A DNA stretch of 64,000 nucleotides from Cellvibrionales bacterium UBA1854. Its GTDB lineage: Bacteria; Pseudomonadota; Gammaproteobacteria; Pseudomonadales; Porticoccaceae. A model generated the notes under the pieces. That model worked only from the letters and a program-made list of their open reading frames with translations. It made no database searches and was not told where the DNA came from. The position numbers were made by a program, and so were the translations under genes. Positions 1-8,907 of the stretch are shown here, one piece after another. The stretch lies in NCBI GenBank assembly GCA_002338445.1, contig DDII01000042.1:1-64000 (forward strand), written 5' to 3'. Each line of letters starts with the position of its first letter. Within the stretch, counting starts at the first letter, position 1.

Positions 1-114
1 AAGTTTTGATATGGCTGAATCGTTCGGTAATTTTTTGTTTTGAGAGTAGCAATCACTTATAAGATCAAGACACTCATTTGTTGTTTTTCTGATCAAATAA
101 CTCATTTTAGACAT
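1..114 (-). CDS. Partial N-terminus of a possible GntR-type transcriptional regulator
   Basis: An open minus-strand frame runs off the left edge of the window. Read from the ATG at 112-114 it gives about 38 residues that start MSKMSYLIRKTTNECLDL and end KLPNDSAISKL. The pattern of a short amphipathic helix, then K-L-P-x-(D/E)-x-x-(I/L)-x-x-L resembles the start of the GntR winged-helix domain, where it is normally followed by V-S-R-x-T-V-R. The recognition helix is outside the window, so the family call is tentative. A second ATG lies at 103-105. The 320 bases upstream contain three direct TGGTGG repeats. Confidence 0.4.
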   Translation of the reverse strand, partial: MSKMSYLIRKTTNECLDLISDCYSQNKKLPNDSAISKL

Positions 115-183
115 TATTGCCACTACCTTATTTTTGTTGGCGCTGAGCGAATTATTTTCTACTTTTTATTTTGCACATTAACA

Positions 184-230
184 ATTGGTGGGACTTTTTA
201 GGCTGGTGGGGCTGTAAAGTAGATTGGTGG
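184..230. repeat. Three direct TGGTGG repeats upstream of the regulator-like gene
   Basis: TGGTGG occurs at 186-191, 204-209 and 225-230, all in the same orientation. The first and third copies share the longer word ATTGGTGG. The spacings of 18 and 21 bases place the repeats roughly on one face of the helix, as in direct-repeat operators. They lie between the divergent regulator-like N-terminus (start at 114) and a short open frame at 292. No function is demonstrated and chance is not excluded. Confidence 0.3.
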
Positions 231-253
231 TTAGTATCTATCCCAAATATAGT
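224..253 (+). promoter_or_regulatory. Candidate sigma-70 promoter
   Basis: TTGGTG (224-229) is followed after 18 bases by TATAGT (248-253). The -35 element overlaps the third TGGTGG repeat. It would transcribe rightwards into the 19-residue open frame at 292-351. This is a weak call made by eye. Confidence 0.22.
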
Positions 254-291
254 ACTTTTTCCAAACATAATATTAATTTAATGGAGTACTC

Positions 292-351
292 ATGGGCGCC
301 TTGTGTGGGTTTGAGGTAGCCAAAATGGCAGTATTAAATACAGCTAAGTGA
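292..351 (+). CDS. Possible small ORF (19 residues) with Shine-Dalgarno
   Basis: ATG at 292 is preceded by GGAG five bases upstream and opens a frame of 19 codons before TGA at 349-351 (product begins MGALCGFEVAK). The stretch 115-434 holds nothing else that I can identify. The good ribosome-binding site and the candidate promoter at 224-253 are the only support. It could be a small protein, a leader peptide or chance. Confidence 0.18.
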   Translation: MGALCGFEVAKMAVLNTAK

Positions 352-434
352 TTAATAATAGGATGTTTTGCAGTGCATGTACAGCGCATCATGTTTGATT
401 GTTTTCAGGATTATAATTAAGTCATTGAAAAATA

Positions 435-511
435 TGGTAGCTACGGCTGGACTTGAACCAGCGACCCCAGCATTATGAATGCTGTGCTCTAACCAGCTGA
501 GCTACGTAGCC
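435..511 (-). tRNA. tRNA-Met (CAT), elongator
   Basis: The reverse complement folds as a cloverleaf with acceptor GGCTACG/CGTAGCT, a D arm GCTC..GAGC, an anticodon stem CAGCA/TGCTG around loop TTCATAA, and a T arm containing GGTTCAAGTCC. The anticodon is CAT. The 3' CCA is encoded (435-437). The first acceptor pair is G-U rather than G-C. The body resembles the elongator tRNA-Met of E. coli, not the initiator. It lies downstream of ychF on the same strand, the usual place in Pseudomonas-like genomes. Confidence 0.93.
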
Positions 512-617
512 ACTACATACAGTAAATGTGGACTATTATTGGCCCAGGATTCTGGACAGCATGGGTTTAATTGTCAAGCTTCGCTTCCCCCTCAATTCAT
601 CTATACACACGTTTATT

Positions 618-1709
618 TTAAACGTTGAAGCGGAAATGGATAATGTCTCCATCTTGCACAATATAGTCCTTTCCCTCCAGTCTCCATCGACCCCTGTCTT
701 TAGCTCCTTGTTCACCATTGCCAAGAATAAAGTCCTCATATCCTATAGTCTCGGCACGAATAAAACCTTTCTCAAAATCGGTATGAATTTTTCCGGCAGC
801 ACTGGGCGCGGTGAATCCTTTCGGAATGGTCCAAGCGCGCACTTCTTTTGGCCCTGCCGTAAAAAACGTATGAAGGCCCAAAAGCGAATAACCGGCTCTG
901 ATCACTCGAGCTAGGCCGGGTTCTGTTAATCCCATTTCCAGTAGGAATTCTTCCTTTTCATTTTGCTCTAATTCAGAAATTTCCGATTCCAGTTTATTAC
1001 AGATTGGTACAACTTCGGCTCCTTCTGATTTTGCGATATCACTAACTGCATTTAAATAAGGATTTTTCTCTAAAGCGTCATCATTTATATTTGCGATATA
1101 CATTGTTGGTTTGAGTGTAAGGAATTGAAGCGGCTTTAGTAGTTTTAATTGCTGCTCATTTAGTCTCAGACTACGAAGTGGTTTGGCATCGTTCAGGTGC
1201 GGATGTATCTCCTCAAAAGCAGCAGCAAGGGCCATTGAATCGTTATCTTTACCTTTGACCAGTTTTTTTATGCGGGTCGACGCTTTTTCCATGGTATCTA
1301 AATCTGCCAGGGCAAGCTCAGTATTGATGATATCTATGTCATTTTTAGGGTTAATTTTGTTATCTACATGGATTACATTTTCGTCAGCAAAGCAGCGCAC
1401 TACGTGAGCTATGGCATCAGTTTCTCTAATATTAGAGAGAAATCTGTTCCCTAAACCCTCTCCATTTGAAGCACCCGCGACAAGACCGGCAATATCTACG
1501 AACTCCATGGTCGTTGGTATCAACTTGTCTGGTTTGATTATTTCAGCGATATTTTTTTGCCTCGGATCTGGAATTGCTACAATGCCGTTATTTGGTTCTA
1601 TGGTACAAAAGGGGAAATTTTCAGCACCGACCCCGGCCTGAGTTAATGCATTGAAAAGAGTAGATTTGCCAACATTAGGTAAGCCCACTATTCCACAGTT
1701 GAACCCCAT
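618..1709 (-). CDS. ychF: Ribosome-binding GTPase/ATPase YchF
   Basis: This Obg-family P-loop protein of 363 residues is the usual length. The P-loop G-L-P-N-V-G-K-S is at residues about 9-16, the D-I-A-G-L Walker B/G3 motif follows, and N-K-L-E replaces the usual N-K-x-D, which is the YchF hallmark linked to ATP preference. The C-terminus is the TGS domain. A GGAG ribosome-binding site lies just upstream of ATG 1709. The gene follows pth with one base between them, forming a prs-rplY-pth-ychF run. YchF is cytosolic, binds ribosomes and has been tied to stress responses. Confidence 0.97.
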   Translation of the reverse strand: MGFNCGIVGLPNVGKSTLFNALTQAGVGAENFPFCTIEPNNGIVAIPDPRQKNIAEIIKPDKLIPTTMEFVDIAGLVAGASNGEGLGNRFLSNIRETDAIAHVVRCFADENVIHVDNKINPKNDIDIINTELALADLDTMEKASTRIKKLVKGKDNDSMALAAAFEEIHPHLNDAKPLRSLRLNEQQLKLLKPLQFLTLKPTMYIANINDDALEKNPYLNAVSDIAKSEGAEVVPICNKLESEISELEQNEKEEFLLEMGLTEPGLARVIRAGYSLLGLHTFFTAGPKEVRAWTIPKGFTAPSAAGKIHTDFEKGFIRAETIGYEDFILGNGEQGAKDRGRWRLEGKDYIVQDGDIIHFRFNV

Positions 1710-1710
1710 A

Positions 1711-2316
1711 TTATGACTCCTTTTTACTCAATTGTTGATCACTATGTAGACCAGTCATCGCCTGTTCCCAGGCCCCAGAAATTGCGCATGGCAACCAAGT
1801 CAGAATCTTATTGAAATTGACTTCAATCATCTTTTTTTCCTCAGTCGAAGCTTTCTTCAGAACATAATTACTGACTAGTTTGGAGCATCCGGGATGCCCA
1901 ATGCCTATACGGATTCGCGCAAAATCGCTGCAGTTATCAAGTCGTTGAATGATATTACGCAGACCGTTGTGACCACCGTGACCTCCACCTAATTTAAATC
2001 GCACTACACCCGGTGAGAGATCAAGGTCATCATGTATTATTAATATTTCTGACGGATTAATTTGATAAAAATCACAGAATAACGCGACGGACTTACCGCT
2101 TGAGTTCATGAAGGTGGTTGGCGCGAGTAGGCAGATATCTTGATTTCCAACGACTATCCTGGCGGAATTACCTAGAAATTTATTATCCCGTTTTAGAGGC
2201 ACCCCAGCCCCTTCGGCAATAATTTTGAGAAGATCGTAACCGATATTGTGTCTGGTTCCTTCATACTTGGCACCAGGGTTGCCCAATCCAACTATCACCT
2301 TGATTGGATTAAACAA
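1711..2316 (-). CDS. pth: Peptidyl-tRNA hydrolase
   Basis: Pth frees tRNA from peptidyl-tRNA released early from ribosomes. The 201 residues open with the family signature V-G-L-G-N-P-G and T-R-H-N-I-G, with catalytic His at about residue 23. F-M-N-S-S-G and H-D-D-L-D-L further in are the other active-site stretches. The start is TTG at 2316; a GTG at 2298 is the alternative, and neither has a strong ribosome-binding site. It is nearly contiguous with ychF and follows rplY, as in most gammaproteobacteria. Confidence 0.97.
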   Translation of the reverse strand: MFNPIKVIVGLGNPGAKYEGTRHNIGYDLLKIIAEGAGVPLKRDNKFLGNSARIVVGNQDICLLAPTTFMNSSGKSVALFCDFYQINPSEILIIHDDLDLSPGVVRFKLGGGHGGHNGLRNIIQRLDNCSDFARIRIGIGHPGCSKLVSNYVLKKASTEEKKMIEVNFNKILTWLPCAISGAWEQAMTGLHSDQQLSKKES

Positions 2317-2354
2317 TCTAAATACACGCAGTCAAATATATCAACAATTCAGAA

Positions 2355-2987
2355 TTAATTATTATCGTTGTCTCCCTCACTCGCATCGGTTGTGGTGCTG
2401 CTCCCCTTTGATTTATTGACCACTGCGACAGGGAGATCGTATTCGGGACCTTGGCTCAGAACCACGCTCTCTACTCCTCTTGGCAAATTTATGCTTGAAA
2501 TGTGGAGCGTTTCACCAACAGCAAGATTTGAGACATCAACCTCGATATATTCCGGAATATCTTTAGGTAAGCACTTTACTTCAAGTTCGCTCATGGTACG
2601 TGAAATGGTCCCACCTTGTTTCCTAACACCAACACACGCACTCTCGTTTGCAAAGTGCAGTGGAATTTTAATGTTAAGGTAGGTCGATTTGTTTATTCGG
2701 AGAAAGTCCATGTGTAAAACAGTAGCTTTAGCCGGGTGCCGCTGAATATCTTTTATGACCACTTCTTCACTTTTGCCATCTATTTTTAGATTAATAATAT
2801 GAGCATAAAAAGATTCATTTTCTAAAGCTTTCATTACATCTTTATGAACTAAACTTATAGATTGAGGATCTATTTTCCCACCATAAATCACTGCTGGGAC
2901 TTCGCCATTTAAACGGCGCATCCGCCTAACTTCTCCTTTTCCGAGCATATCACGATTTCTCGCCGACAAAGCAAAAGTACTGAACAT
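2355..2987 (-). CDS. rplY: 50S ribosomal protein L25, long CTC form
   Basis: L25 binds 5S rRNA. At 210 residues it is the long (CTC/TL5) form: the N-terminal L25 barrel (about 1-95) is followed by a C-terminal beta domain (about 96-190) that E. coli L25 lacks, then an acidic Ser/Thr/Asn-rich tail. The E-x-P-A-V-I-Y-G-G stretch near the N-terminus is typical. A GGAGAAT ribosome-binding site precedes ATG 2987. It lies between prs and pth, the standard order. Confidence 0.96.
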   Translation of the reverse strand: MFSTFALSARNRDMLGKGEVRRMRRLNGEVPAVIYGGKIDPQSISLVHKDVMKALENESFYAHIINLKIDGKSEEVVIKDIQRHPAKATVLHMDFLRINKSTYLNIKIPLHFANESACVGVRKQGGTISRTMSELEVKCLPKDIPEYIEVDVSNLAVGETLHISSINLPRGVESVVLSQGPEYDLPVAVVNKSKGSSTTTDASEGDNDNN

Positions 2988-3076
2988 AGCTATTCTCCTA
3001 AATTTTTATATTTCAAATTCATCAGCGACCTGACACATATCTTGTACCCATTTAAAGGCGGCTATCCCTCTGTTCA

Positions 3077-4039
3077 TCACAAGAACATAGCACTTATTGA
3101 TTCTTCATTACTAATGCGACGTATTGTTTCTGCAAGAAGGGGACCAAGTGGTAGAACCCTAATGTTATGACAATTTTTTGCTTCTTCAGTGAGGGGTATG
3201 CTGTTGGTCACAACTAGTTCATCCAATTTTGATTTTCGAATGTTATTGACAGCGTTTCCGCTCAATACAGCATGAGTTGCATAAGCAACCACACGAGCTG
3301 CTCCGTGGTCCTTGAGTGTTTCTGCTGCCTTGCACAGGGTGCCAGCCGTATCCACAATATCATCTATAAGCATGCATGTTTTGTCTGAAACTTCACCAAT
3401 TAAATTCATTATTTCTGACTGATTGGCTGATGTTCTCCGTTTGTCTATGATAGCTAAGTCACACCTTAGTTGTTTAGCAACAGCTCTGGCACGCACTACG
3501 CCACCGATGTCTGGAGACACCACATGAAGACTTGAATAGTTACGTCGCTCAATATCGGCCAGAAGCACTGGAGCGCCATATACGTTATCTACTGTGCAAT
3601 TGAAGAACCCTTGGATTTGCTCTGCATGTAAATCAACAGTTAAAACGCGATCCACGCCGGCATTTGATAGAATGTCGGCTACCACTTTAGCGCTTATTGG
3701 TACTCTCACGGATCTTACCCTTCGGTCTTGACGAGCATAACCAAAATATGGAACAACCGCCGTAATGCGACCAGCTGAAGCACGTCTTAACGCATCAATC
3801 ATGAGAACTAACTCCATGACATGGCGGTTGGTGGGTGAACATGTGGGCTGAACTACAAAGACATCTTGTCCTCTAACATTCTCGCAGATCTCAACGTTGA
3901 TTTCTCCATCCGAAAATAAAGATACCACTGCTTTGCTGATGGCAACACCAAGGGATTTCCCAACCTCTTTTGCCAATTCTTTGTTGGCATTTCCCGAGAA
4001 AACCATCAGTCTTGACACAGAAACTTTCCTATTTTGCAT
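3077..4039 (-). CDS. prs: Ribose-phosphate pyrophosphokinase
   Basis: Prs makes phosphoribosyl pyrophosphate from ribose 5-phosphate and ATP for nucleotide, histidine and tryptophan synthesis. The [12 protein letters not shown] signature and the PRPP loop D-D-I-V-D-T-A-G-T are present, and the C-terminus [10 protein letters not shown] matches the E. coli enzyme. I chose ATG 4039, giving 320 residues. An in-frame ATG at 4105 lies inside the tRNA-Gln gene and would add a leader read from tRNA sequence, so it is rejected. ATG 4006 is a shorter option. Confidence 0.96.
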   Translation of the reverse strand: MQNRKVSVSRLMVFSGNANKELAKEVGKSLGVAISKAVVSLFSDGEINVEICENVRGQDVFVVQPTCSPTNRHVMELVLMIDALRRASAGRITAVVPYFGYARQDRRVRSVRVPISAKVVADILSNAGVDRVLTVDLHAEQIQGFFNCTVDNVYGAPVLLADIERRNYSSLHVVSPDIGGVVRARAVAKQLRCDLAIIDKRRTSANQSEIMNLIGEVSDKTCMLIDDIVDTAGTLCKAAETLKDHGAARVVAYATHAVLSGNAVNNIRKSKLDELVVTNSIPLTEEAKNCHNIRVLPLGPLLAETIRRISNEESISAMFL

Positions 4040-4062
4040 AACATAAATAGCTTCGGTATTTT

Positions 4063-4138
4063 TGGCTGGGGCGGGAGGAGTCGAACCTCCGAATGACGGG
4101 ATCAAAACCCGTTGCCTTAACCACTTGGCGACGCCCCA
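4063..4138 (-). tRNA. tRNA-Gln (TTG)
   Basis: The reverse complement starts TGGGGCG, pairs with CGCCCCA at the 3' end, and carries an encoded CCA (4063-4065). The anticodon stem ACGGG/CCCGT holds loop TTTTGAT, with anticodon TTG. The T arm GGAGG..CCTCC with GTTCGACTC is intact. The leading U1-A72 pair is characteristic of glutamine tRNAs. It sits between ispE and prs, exactly as in Pseudomonas. Confidence 0.95.
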
Positions 4139-4155
4139 ATTAAATCATCAATGAG

Positions 4156-5031
4156 CTAAATGATAATCTCTAATTGCTCATGCAGAATAGATCGGTTAAC
4201 GCCTTTTGCGACGAGCGATCTCCACCCACTTGGTACTTTTTTTTGCACCCTCTCAGCGTTGACACGGAGTTGAAAACTACAAAACACGCCTGAACCTGTC
4301 CCCGTCAAGCGTGGAGCACCAAACGTTTTTAACCATTTCATCGCTTCTTTCACTTCAATATGCAGGGTTTCTACAACTTCCTGACAATCATTTTTATATG
4401 AAAACCCATTTACTAACTGAGTAATATCTAACGACGACATTTTGATCGGTGCGGAGTTTCTTGTCAATTCGGGATGTGAAAATATTCTTCTTGTGGAAAT
4501 ATGTAGGCCTGGCACCACTATCAAATACCAAATTTCAGGCAGTGAAATTGGGTTCAGGATGTCACCGATACCCTCAGCTGAGGCACTAAACCCTCGCACG
4601 AACACAGGCACATCTGCGCCGAGGTTTTTCCCAATATTTGCGAGTTGATTTGTGTTTAGATTGCAATTCCAAAGGAAGTTTAACCCGATTAAAGTGGTCG
4701 CGGCGTTGCTGCTACCACCGCCCAGACCGGCTCCGATTGGTATGTTTTTGTGAAGTGATATTTCGCATCCGGACGTTACTCCAGTGGTGGTCTGAAGCAT
4801 TTTCGCTGCGCGAACTACTAAATTATCTGACGGATTTATTGTATCGTTTTGGAAGTTAAACAAGATCTTTTTATCTCCTCGGAAATCGAGTGTGATGAAA
4901 TCGCCAGTGTCAAGTAAATGAAATATTGTTTGCAAATTGTGGAATCCGTCACGTCGACGATTCAAGATGTTTAAGAAAAGATTCAGTTTCCCAGGGGCTG
5001 GTAGCCTGAGAGATCGTGGATAATTTAGCAT
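4156..5031 (-). CDS. ispE: 4-diphosphocytidyl-2-C-methyl-D-erythritol kinase
   Basis: IspE phosphorylates the 2-hydroxyl of CDP-methylerythritol in the non-mevalonate isoprenoid pathway. This GHMP kinase shows the N-terminal P-A-P-G-K-L-N-L-F-L stretch, the ATP-binding P-I-G-A-G-L-G-G-G-S-S-N-A motif at about residues 100, and a C-terminal L-T-G-T-G-S-G-V-F motif. ATG 5031 sits just past the lolB stop (TAAGCATG arrangement). An upstream in-frame ATG at 5055 would overlap lolB by 22 bases. Order lolB-ispE-tRNA-prs is canonical. Confidence 0.95.
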   Translation of the reverse strand: MLNYPRSLRLPAPGKLNLFLNILNRRRDGFHNLQTIFHLLDTGDFITLDFRGDKKILFNFQNDTINPSDNLVVRAAKMLQTTTGVTSGCEISLHKNIPIGAGLGGGSSNAATTLIGLNFLWNCNLNTNQLANIGKNLGADVPVFVRGFSASAEGIGDILNPISLPEIWYLIVVPGLHISTRRIFSHPELTRNSAPIKMSSLDITQLVNGFSYKNDCQEVVETLHIEVKEAMKWLKTFGAPRLTGTGSGVFCSFQLRVNAERVQKKVPSGWRSLVAKGVNRSILHEQLEIII

Positions 5032-5033
5032 GC

Positions 5034-5627
5034 TTAAATTTTTATTTTTGACCATTGTGAAATGATTAGTTTAAATGATCGCTCTTTGTTTGAGCCTAAA
5101 ATTTTTTTAGGCATACTTCCAAATGGCGTCGGTTTATATTTGTCAAATTCTAACGACCAACCAGCTTGCTCAAACTTATGTGCTTGCCCCTCAGGATGAA
5201 TTAACAAGTTTGTTTGGATTAAATTTGGAGAAGGAATACCCCTTAGCCAATATGCTAAGGCGCTGATTTGGAGAGGAATACCGATAATTTCTTTTATTAA
5301 CAAATTAGGTGATCCCACTTTGCTTTTCCCTTTATAGTGTATCACTGCCTCATCACTATCCCCCGTCATCAATATATTTTGAAGCCCGAGTGGACCTGCC
5401 AGTATAATTGAGAAATTTTCATCTAATTGTTTCCAGTCAAGCCGCACCGATCCCGAGTATTGTGGACTTTGCACCGACATTTTAGCGACTGCCTGCCATC
5501 TGTTATGAGAAAATATTGAAGCCTGATGAATTTTCCAATTGCTTGTTTGGGTCGTGTCATGGCCCGGTGTAATGGTGCCACAGCCATAAAGAATAGTTAT
5601 GATTGAGATTACGGCTATTTTTCTCAA
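5034..5627 (-). CDS. lolB: Outer membrane lipoprotein LolB
   Basis: LolB receives lipoproteins from periplasmic LolA and inserts them into the outer membrane. The 197-residue protein begins with a lipoprotein signal ending L-Y-G-C (lipidated Cys near residue 16). The A-x-x-x-V-x-S-P-Q-Y-S-G-S-V-R-L-D-W region matches the family barrel. Its start overlaps the end of the upstream TPR gene by four bases. Sequence similarity is moderate, but position directly before ispE supports the call. Confidence 0.9.
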   Translation of the reverse strand: MRKIAVISIITILYGCGTITPGHDTTQTSNWKIHQASIFSHNRWQAVAKMSVQSPQYSGSVRLDWKQLDENFSIILAGPLGLQNILMTGDSDEAVIHYKGKSKVGSPNLLIKEIIGIPLQISALAYWLRGIPSPNLIQTNLLIHPEGQAHKFEQAGWSLEFDKYKPTPFGSMPKKILGSNKERSFKLIISQWSKIKI

Positions 5628-7384
5628 TTATCGTTTCGCTCCTGTAAAGAGATCCCCAAACGTTTCATTGTGCTCATGATTTGTAATGCGTCAGGATTGT
5701 TTTTTAACCCTTTACGCCATGCTTCGATTGCTTGCGCTTCATCACCTAAAGCCCAATAAACCTCACCAAGATGCGCTGCGATTTCAGGATCTGGCATTTT
5801 TGCCATAGCTTGCTTTAAAAAGTCGAGAGCCTCTTTAATTTTACCTCGTTTAAACAGCGCCCATCCCATGCTATCAATAATTGCAGGGCTTTCTGGTTTT
5901 AAAATATAAGCTCGTTTAATTAGTTGGGACGCCTCATCCAACCGATCAGTGTGTAGTAGCATCAAATATCCAAGGGCATTGAGCGCATGGGCATTATCTG
6001 GATCACGCGAAATGATGTTTAGCAAGTCAGATTCAGCTAACGAAAAATCGCCCTGCTGTTCTGCCAACATTGCCCTGGTGTAAAGCAAGCCAACGTCATG
6101 GGGGTGGGTGTCTAAACCTCTTGCAAGAATCTCAAGCGCTATATAAGGTTTTTTGATATTTATTAATATGTTAGATTCCAACTCAAAAAGATCTTTACTT
6201 AGTTCGGGAACTTTAGAACGCAACATATTGATATGGTTGCTTGCATTTGCAAGGCTGCTGGTTTGTATTAGTAAGTTAAAAACACGCGATGTAGCAGCTA
6301 AGAAATTGCTTCCTCCTAACACTTTTTTGTAGTTATGTATTGCTTCACTGAAGTTTTCGTTCTTATCGTGTATGTAGCCGAGATAGTAGTGAGCCTCCGA
6401 AGAATATCGGTAACTTGCTGTTAATGGATTTAAGAGTTTTTCGGCTTTTATATATTTGTTATCATCTAAGTACAGTAATGCCAATAAAAAGTTAATTTCT
6501 TCGCTTTTCTTGTAAGTTTTTCGTAATAGTTCTAATTGGTGTAAGCCTTTGGAGCGGTCAAAGGTCGTGAGTAAACGCGCGTACTGCAGACGAAGTTTTT
6601 TATTGTCTGGGAAACTTTGTAAGGCTTGCTGAAGGAGTAGTATAGCGTCTTCAGTTTGTTTTTGTTGTTGAAGTATCTGCGCCAGAATCTGTGGCCCTCG
6701 AACATCATCTGGTTTTTTACTGATGTAATCTTTTACAACATGTTTTGCCTCGACTAGTTCGCCGGCTTCTCTTAATAACATTGCTACAGCCAGTTCACTG
6801 GTTACTTTCTTTTCCGCTGGCAGATCAACATTTCTATATGCCTGTATTAATTGTTTTATTTGTGTTTTTTTTCTACCCTCTGCGATAGTCGTTACCGCTA
6901 AAAACGCGCTATCAATTCCCTCTTTTTTGTAGAGCCAGGCTGCGTATGGTAGGGCTTCTACTGCATTTTCGAGGATGGAATATGCTTGGAGCATTGCCCT
7001 ATATGCATCGTTATTTAGAGGATTTATATCTAGCCACAACGCCGCCATATCCAGTGATGCTTCACCGTCTTGCGCATGCTGCGCTATCCCAAATGCCATT
7101 GCCGTTATCGCCTCATCACGAGTATATTTTGCTTGTGACCTGTATTTTGACAAAGCGGTGGTGTATTGCCCGCGGATCAATGCGATATCAGCCACCAGCA
7201 ATTGGTATAGTGTTTCTTCATCGAAAGGTTTGATGGTGTCCTGTCTGGTCTTATTGAGTGCCGGCTGAGCATCCAACTCCTCAGAAAGATCGTCGGCAGG
7301 ATCTGAATTCAAAAGATAAGAACATCCATGCAGAGCAGGAACAAATAACAGGCACATTAATATCAAGGGTAAAAAGTGTCTCAT
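5624..7384 (-). CDS. Tetratricopeptide-repeat lipoprotein
   Basis: From ATG 7384 the product (586 residues) has a basic N-terminus, a hydrophobic stretch and a lipobox ending L-H-G-C, so it is probably an outer membrane lipoprotein. An in-frame ATG at 7426 would only add a poor signal peptide leader. The rest is helical TPR repeats, clearest in the last 250 residues (D-x-x-A-L-N-A-L-G-Y and A-H-L-G-E-V-Y-W-A-L-G-D type units). The corresponding gene next to lolB is found throughout Pseudomonas-like genomes; its role is not established. Confidence 0.88.
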   Translation of the reverse strand: MRHFLPLILMCLLFVPALHGCSYLLNSDPADDLSEELDAQPALNKTRQDTIKPFDEETLYQLLVADIALIRGQYTTALSKYRSQAKYTRDEAITAMAFGIAQHAQDGEASLDMAALWLDINPLNNDAYRAMLQAYSILENAVEALPYAAWLYKKEGIDSAFLAVTTIAEGRKKTQIKQLIQAYRNVDLPAEKKVTSELAVAMLLREAGELVEAKHVVKDYISKKPDDVRGPQILAQILQQQKQTEDAILLLQQALQSFPDNKKLRLQYARLLTTFDRSKGLHQLELLRKTYKKSEEINFLLALLYLDDNKYIKAEKLLNPLTASYRYSSEAHYYLGYIHDKNENFSEAIHNYKKVLGGSNFLAATSRVFNLLIQTSSLANASNHINMLRSKVPELSKDLFELESNILINIKKPYIALEILARGLDTHPHDVGLLYTRAMLAEQQGDFSLAESDLLNIISRDPDNAHALNALGYLMLLHTDRLDEASQLIKRAYILKPESPAIIDSMGWALFKRGKIKEALDFLKQAMAKMPDPEIAAHLGEVYWALGDEAQAIEAWRKGLKNNPDALQIMSTMKRLGISLQERNDN

Positions 7385-7539
7385 GTAGACATTGTCACGG
7401 TTATTTGAAGTGAAGACAACGTACAAAACAGATTACGATAATAAAACTTGAATACTGTGACGACCGTACATTGATACTGTGAGATATAAAAATTATCTAC
7501 ATGATTTTGTTCCCCAAGCTATAATCCCTGGGTGAGAGC

Positions 7540-8847
7540 ATGTCTTGTGATATCACAAGTAATTTGTTAGATCTTGTTTTGAAGAGAGGGGCAACGCATA
7601 TCTTAGTTTTTGGTGTCAATCATAAATCGGCGGGTATTGAGATTCGAGAGAAAATTCATTTTTCTCCAGAAGAAATCATTGAGGCGTTACACTCGGCTGT
7701 GCGTGAGACTGGATTGAAAGAAGTTTCATTATTATCAACTTGTAATCGCACTGAACTATATGGTGTGGGTGACGTTTGCGATTATGATTTATTACTCTGG
7801 CTTGCGAGGAACCGAAACCTGCAGTTTGATAAGCTCAAACATGCTTTTTACTGCCACAAAAACTTACTTGCACTCAAACATCTGATGCTGGTGTCAAGTG
7901 GATTGGATTCAATGGTATTTGGCGAACCGCAAATTTTTGGGCAAATCAAGTCTGCTTATTCTGTGGGTCGTGAAGCTGGCACAGTATCCTCTGGCTTAAA
8001 TCAGGTCTTCCAACACGTCTTTTCCACTGTCAAACGTATTCGCACTGAAACGGCCATAGGTCAGAATCCAGTTTCAGTAGCGTACGCGTCTGTTCGGTTA
8101 GCAAGACAAATTTTTTCCGATTTTGAATCTAAAACTGCACTTCTTATTGGCGCAGGTGAAACAATAGAACTTGTTGCTCGGCACCTTGGAGATCAGGGAT
8201 TGGGTGAAATTATCGTTGCAAACCGAACTCACAGTCGGGCAAGGGATGTTGCACAAGATTTCGCCTCTAAAATTATTTTACTCTCTGATATTCCCGAACA
8301 TTTGCATAAAGCAGATATCTTGATCTCATCTACAGCCAGTCAGTTACCCATCTTAGGCAAAGGTGCTGTAGAAGATGCTGTAAAAAAGCGCAGAAAAAAA
8401 CCAATGTTGCTGATTGATTTAGCAGTGCCTAGGGACATAGAGCCGCAGGTCGATGAAATGTCAGATGTGTATTTATATAACGTGGATGATTTGACTAATG
8501 TTATTCAAGATGGTTTGGAATCCAGACGTTCAGCGGCTGATGCGGCTGATATTATTATTGAGCAGGAGATAAAAAGCTGGACTCGGCATCAAAAAGCCTT
8601 AAATGCTGTGGATACTATAAGGGCATTTCGGAAAAGTATAGAAATGCTTCGCGATGTGGAAGTTGAAAAAGCGCTGTCGTCTCTAAGACGTGGTCAAGAT
8701 TCAGAGGAGGTTATCAACACGCTCGCTCGTAATTTGACAAATAAATTGATGCACAAGCCTACCACTCGACTAAAGTTGGCTGGTGAAGAGGGTCGTGAAG
8801 ATACAATACACGTAACCAAAGACTTGTTTGGGTTGACTGCCGAGTAA
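7540..8847 (+). CDS. hemA: Glutamyl-tRNA reductase
   Basis: HemA reduces glutamyl-tRNA to glutamate-1-semialdehyde, the first committed step of C5-pathway tetrapyrrole synthesis. The catalytic motif S-T-C-N-R-T-E-L-Y is at about residues 67-75, the NADPH fold contains G-A-G-E, and the C-terminal dimerisation helix is present. Compared with E. coli the protein has about 20 extra N-terminal residues before V-F-G-V-N-H-K-S-A, so a TTG start inside the first 20 codons is possible. It is divergent from the TPR-lolB operon and leads hemA-prfA-prmC. Confidence 0.96.
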   Translation: MSCDITSNLLDLVLKRGATHILVFGVNHKSAGIEIREKIHFSPEEIIEALHSAVRETGLKEVSLLSTCNRTELYGVGDVCDYDLLLWLARNRNLQFDKLKHAFYCHKNLLALKHLMLVSSGLDSMVFGEPQIFGQIKSAYSVGREAGTVSSGLNQVFQHVFSTVKRIRTETAIGQNPVSVAYASVRLARQIFSDFESKTALLIGAGETIELVARHLGDQGLGEIIVANRTHSRARDVAQDFASKIILLSDIPEHLHKADILISSTASQLPILGKGAVEDAVKKRRKKPMLLIDLAVPRDIEPQVDEMSDVYLYNVDDLTNVIQDGLESRRSAADAADIIIEQEIKSWTRHQKALNAVDTIRAFRKSIEMLRDVEVEKALSSLRRGQDSEEVINTLARNLTNKLMHKPTTRLKLAGEEGREDTIHVTKDLFGLTAE

Positions 8848-8907
8848 CCAAAATATGGTCAAATTTTTCGTTGTCCTCGTCAACATTTTCAATAGTGCAG
8901 TGTTGTG

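Noticed and set aside
528..914. Plus-strand open frame of 128 codons
   Set aside because: It lies antisense to the 3' part of ychF, has no recognisable domain, and its codon pattern follows the opposite strand.
4040..4105. N-terminal extension of prs
   Set aside because: It would read through the tRNA-Gln gene, and ATG 4039 already gives a complete enzyme.
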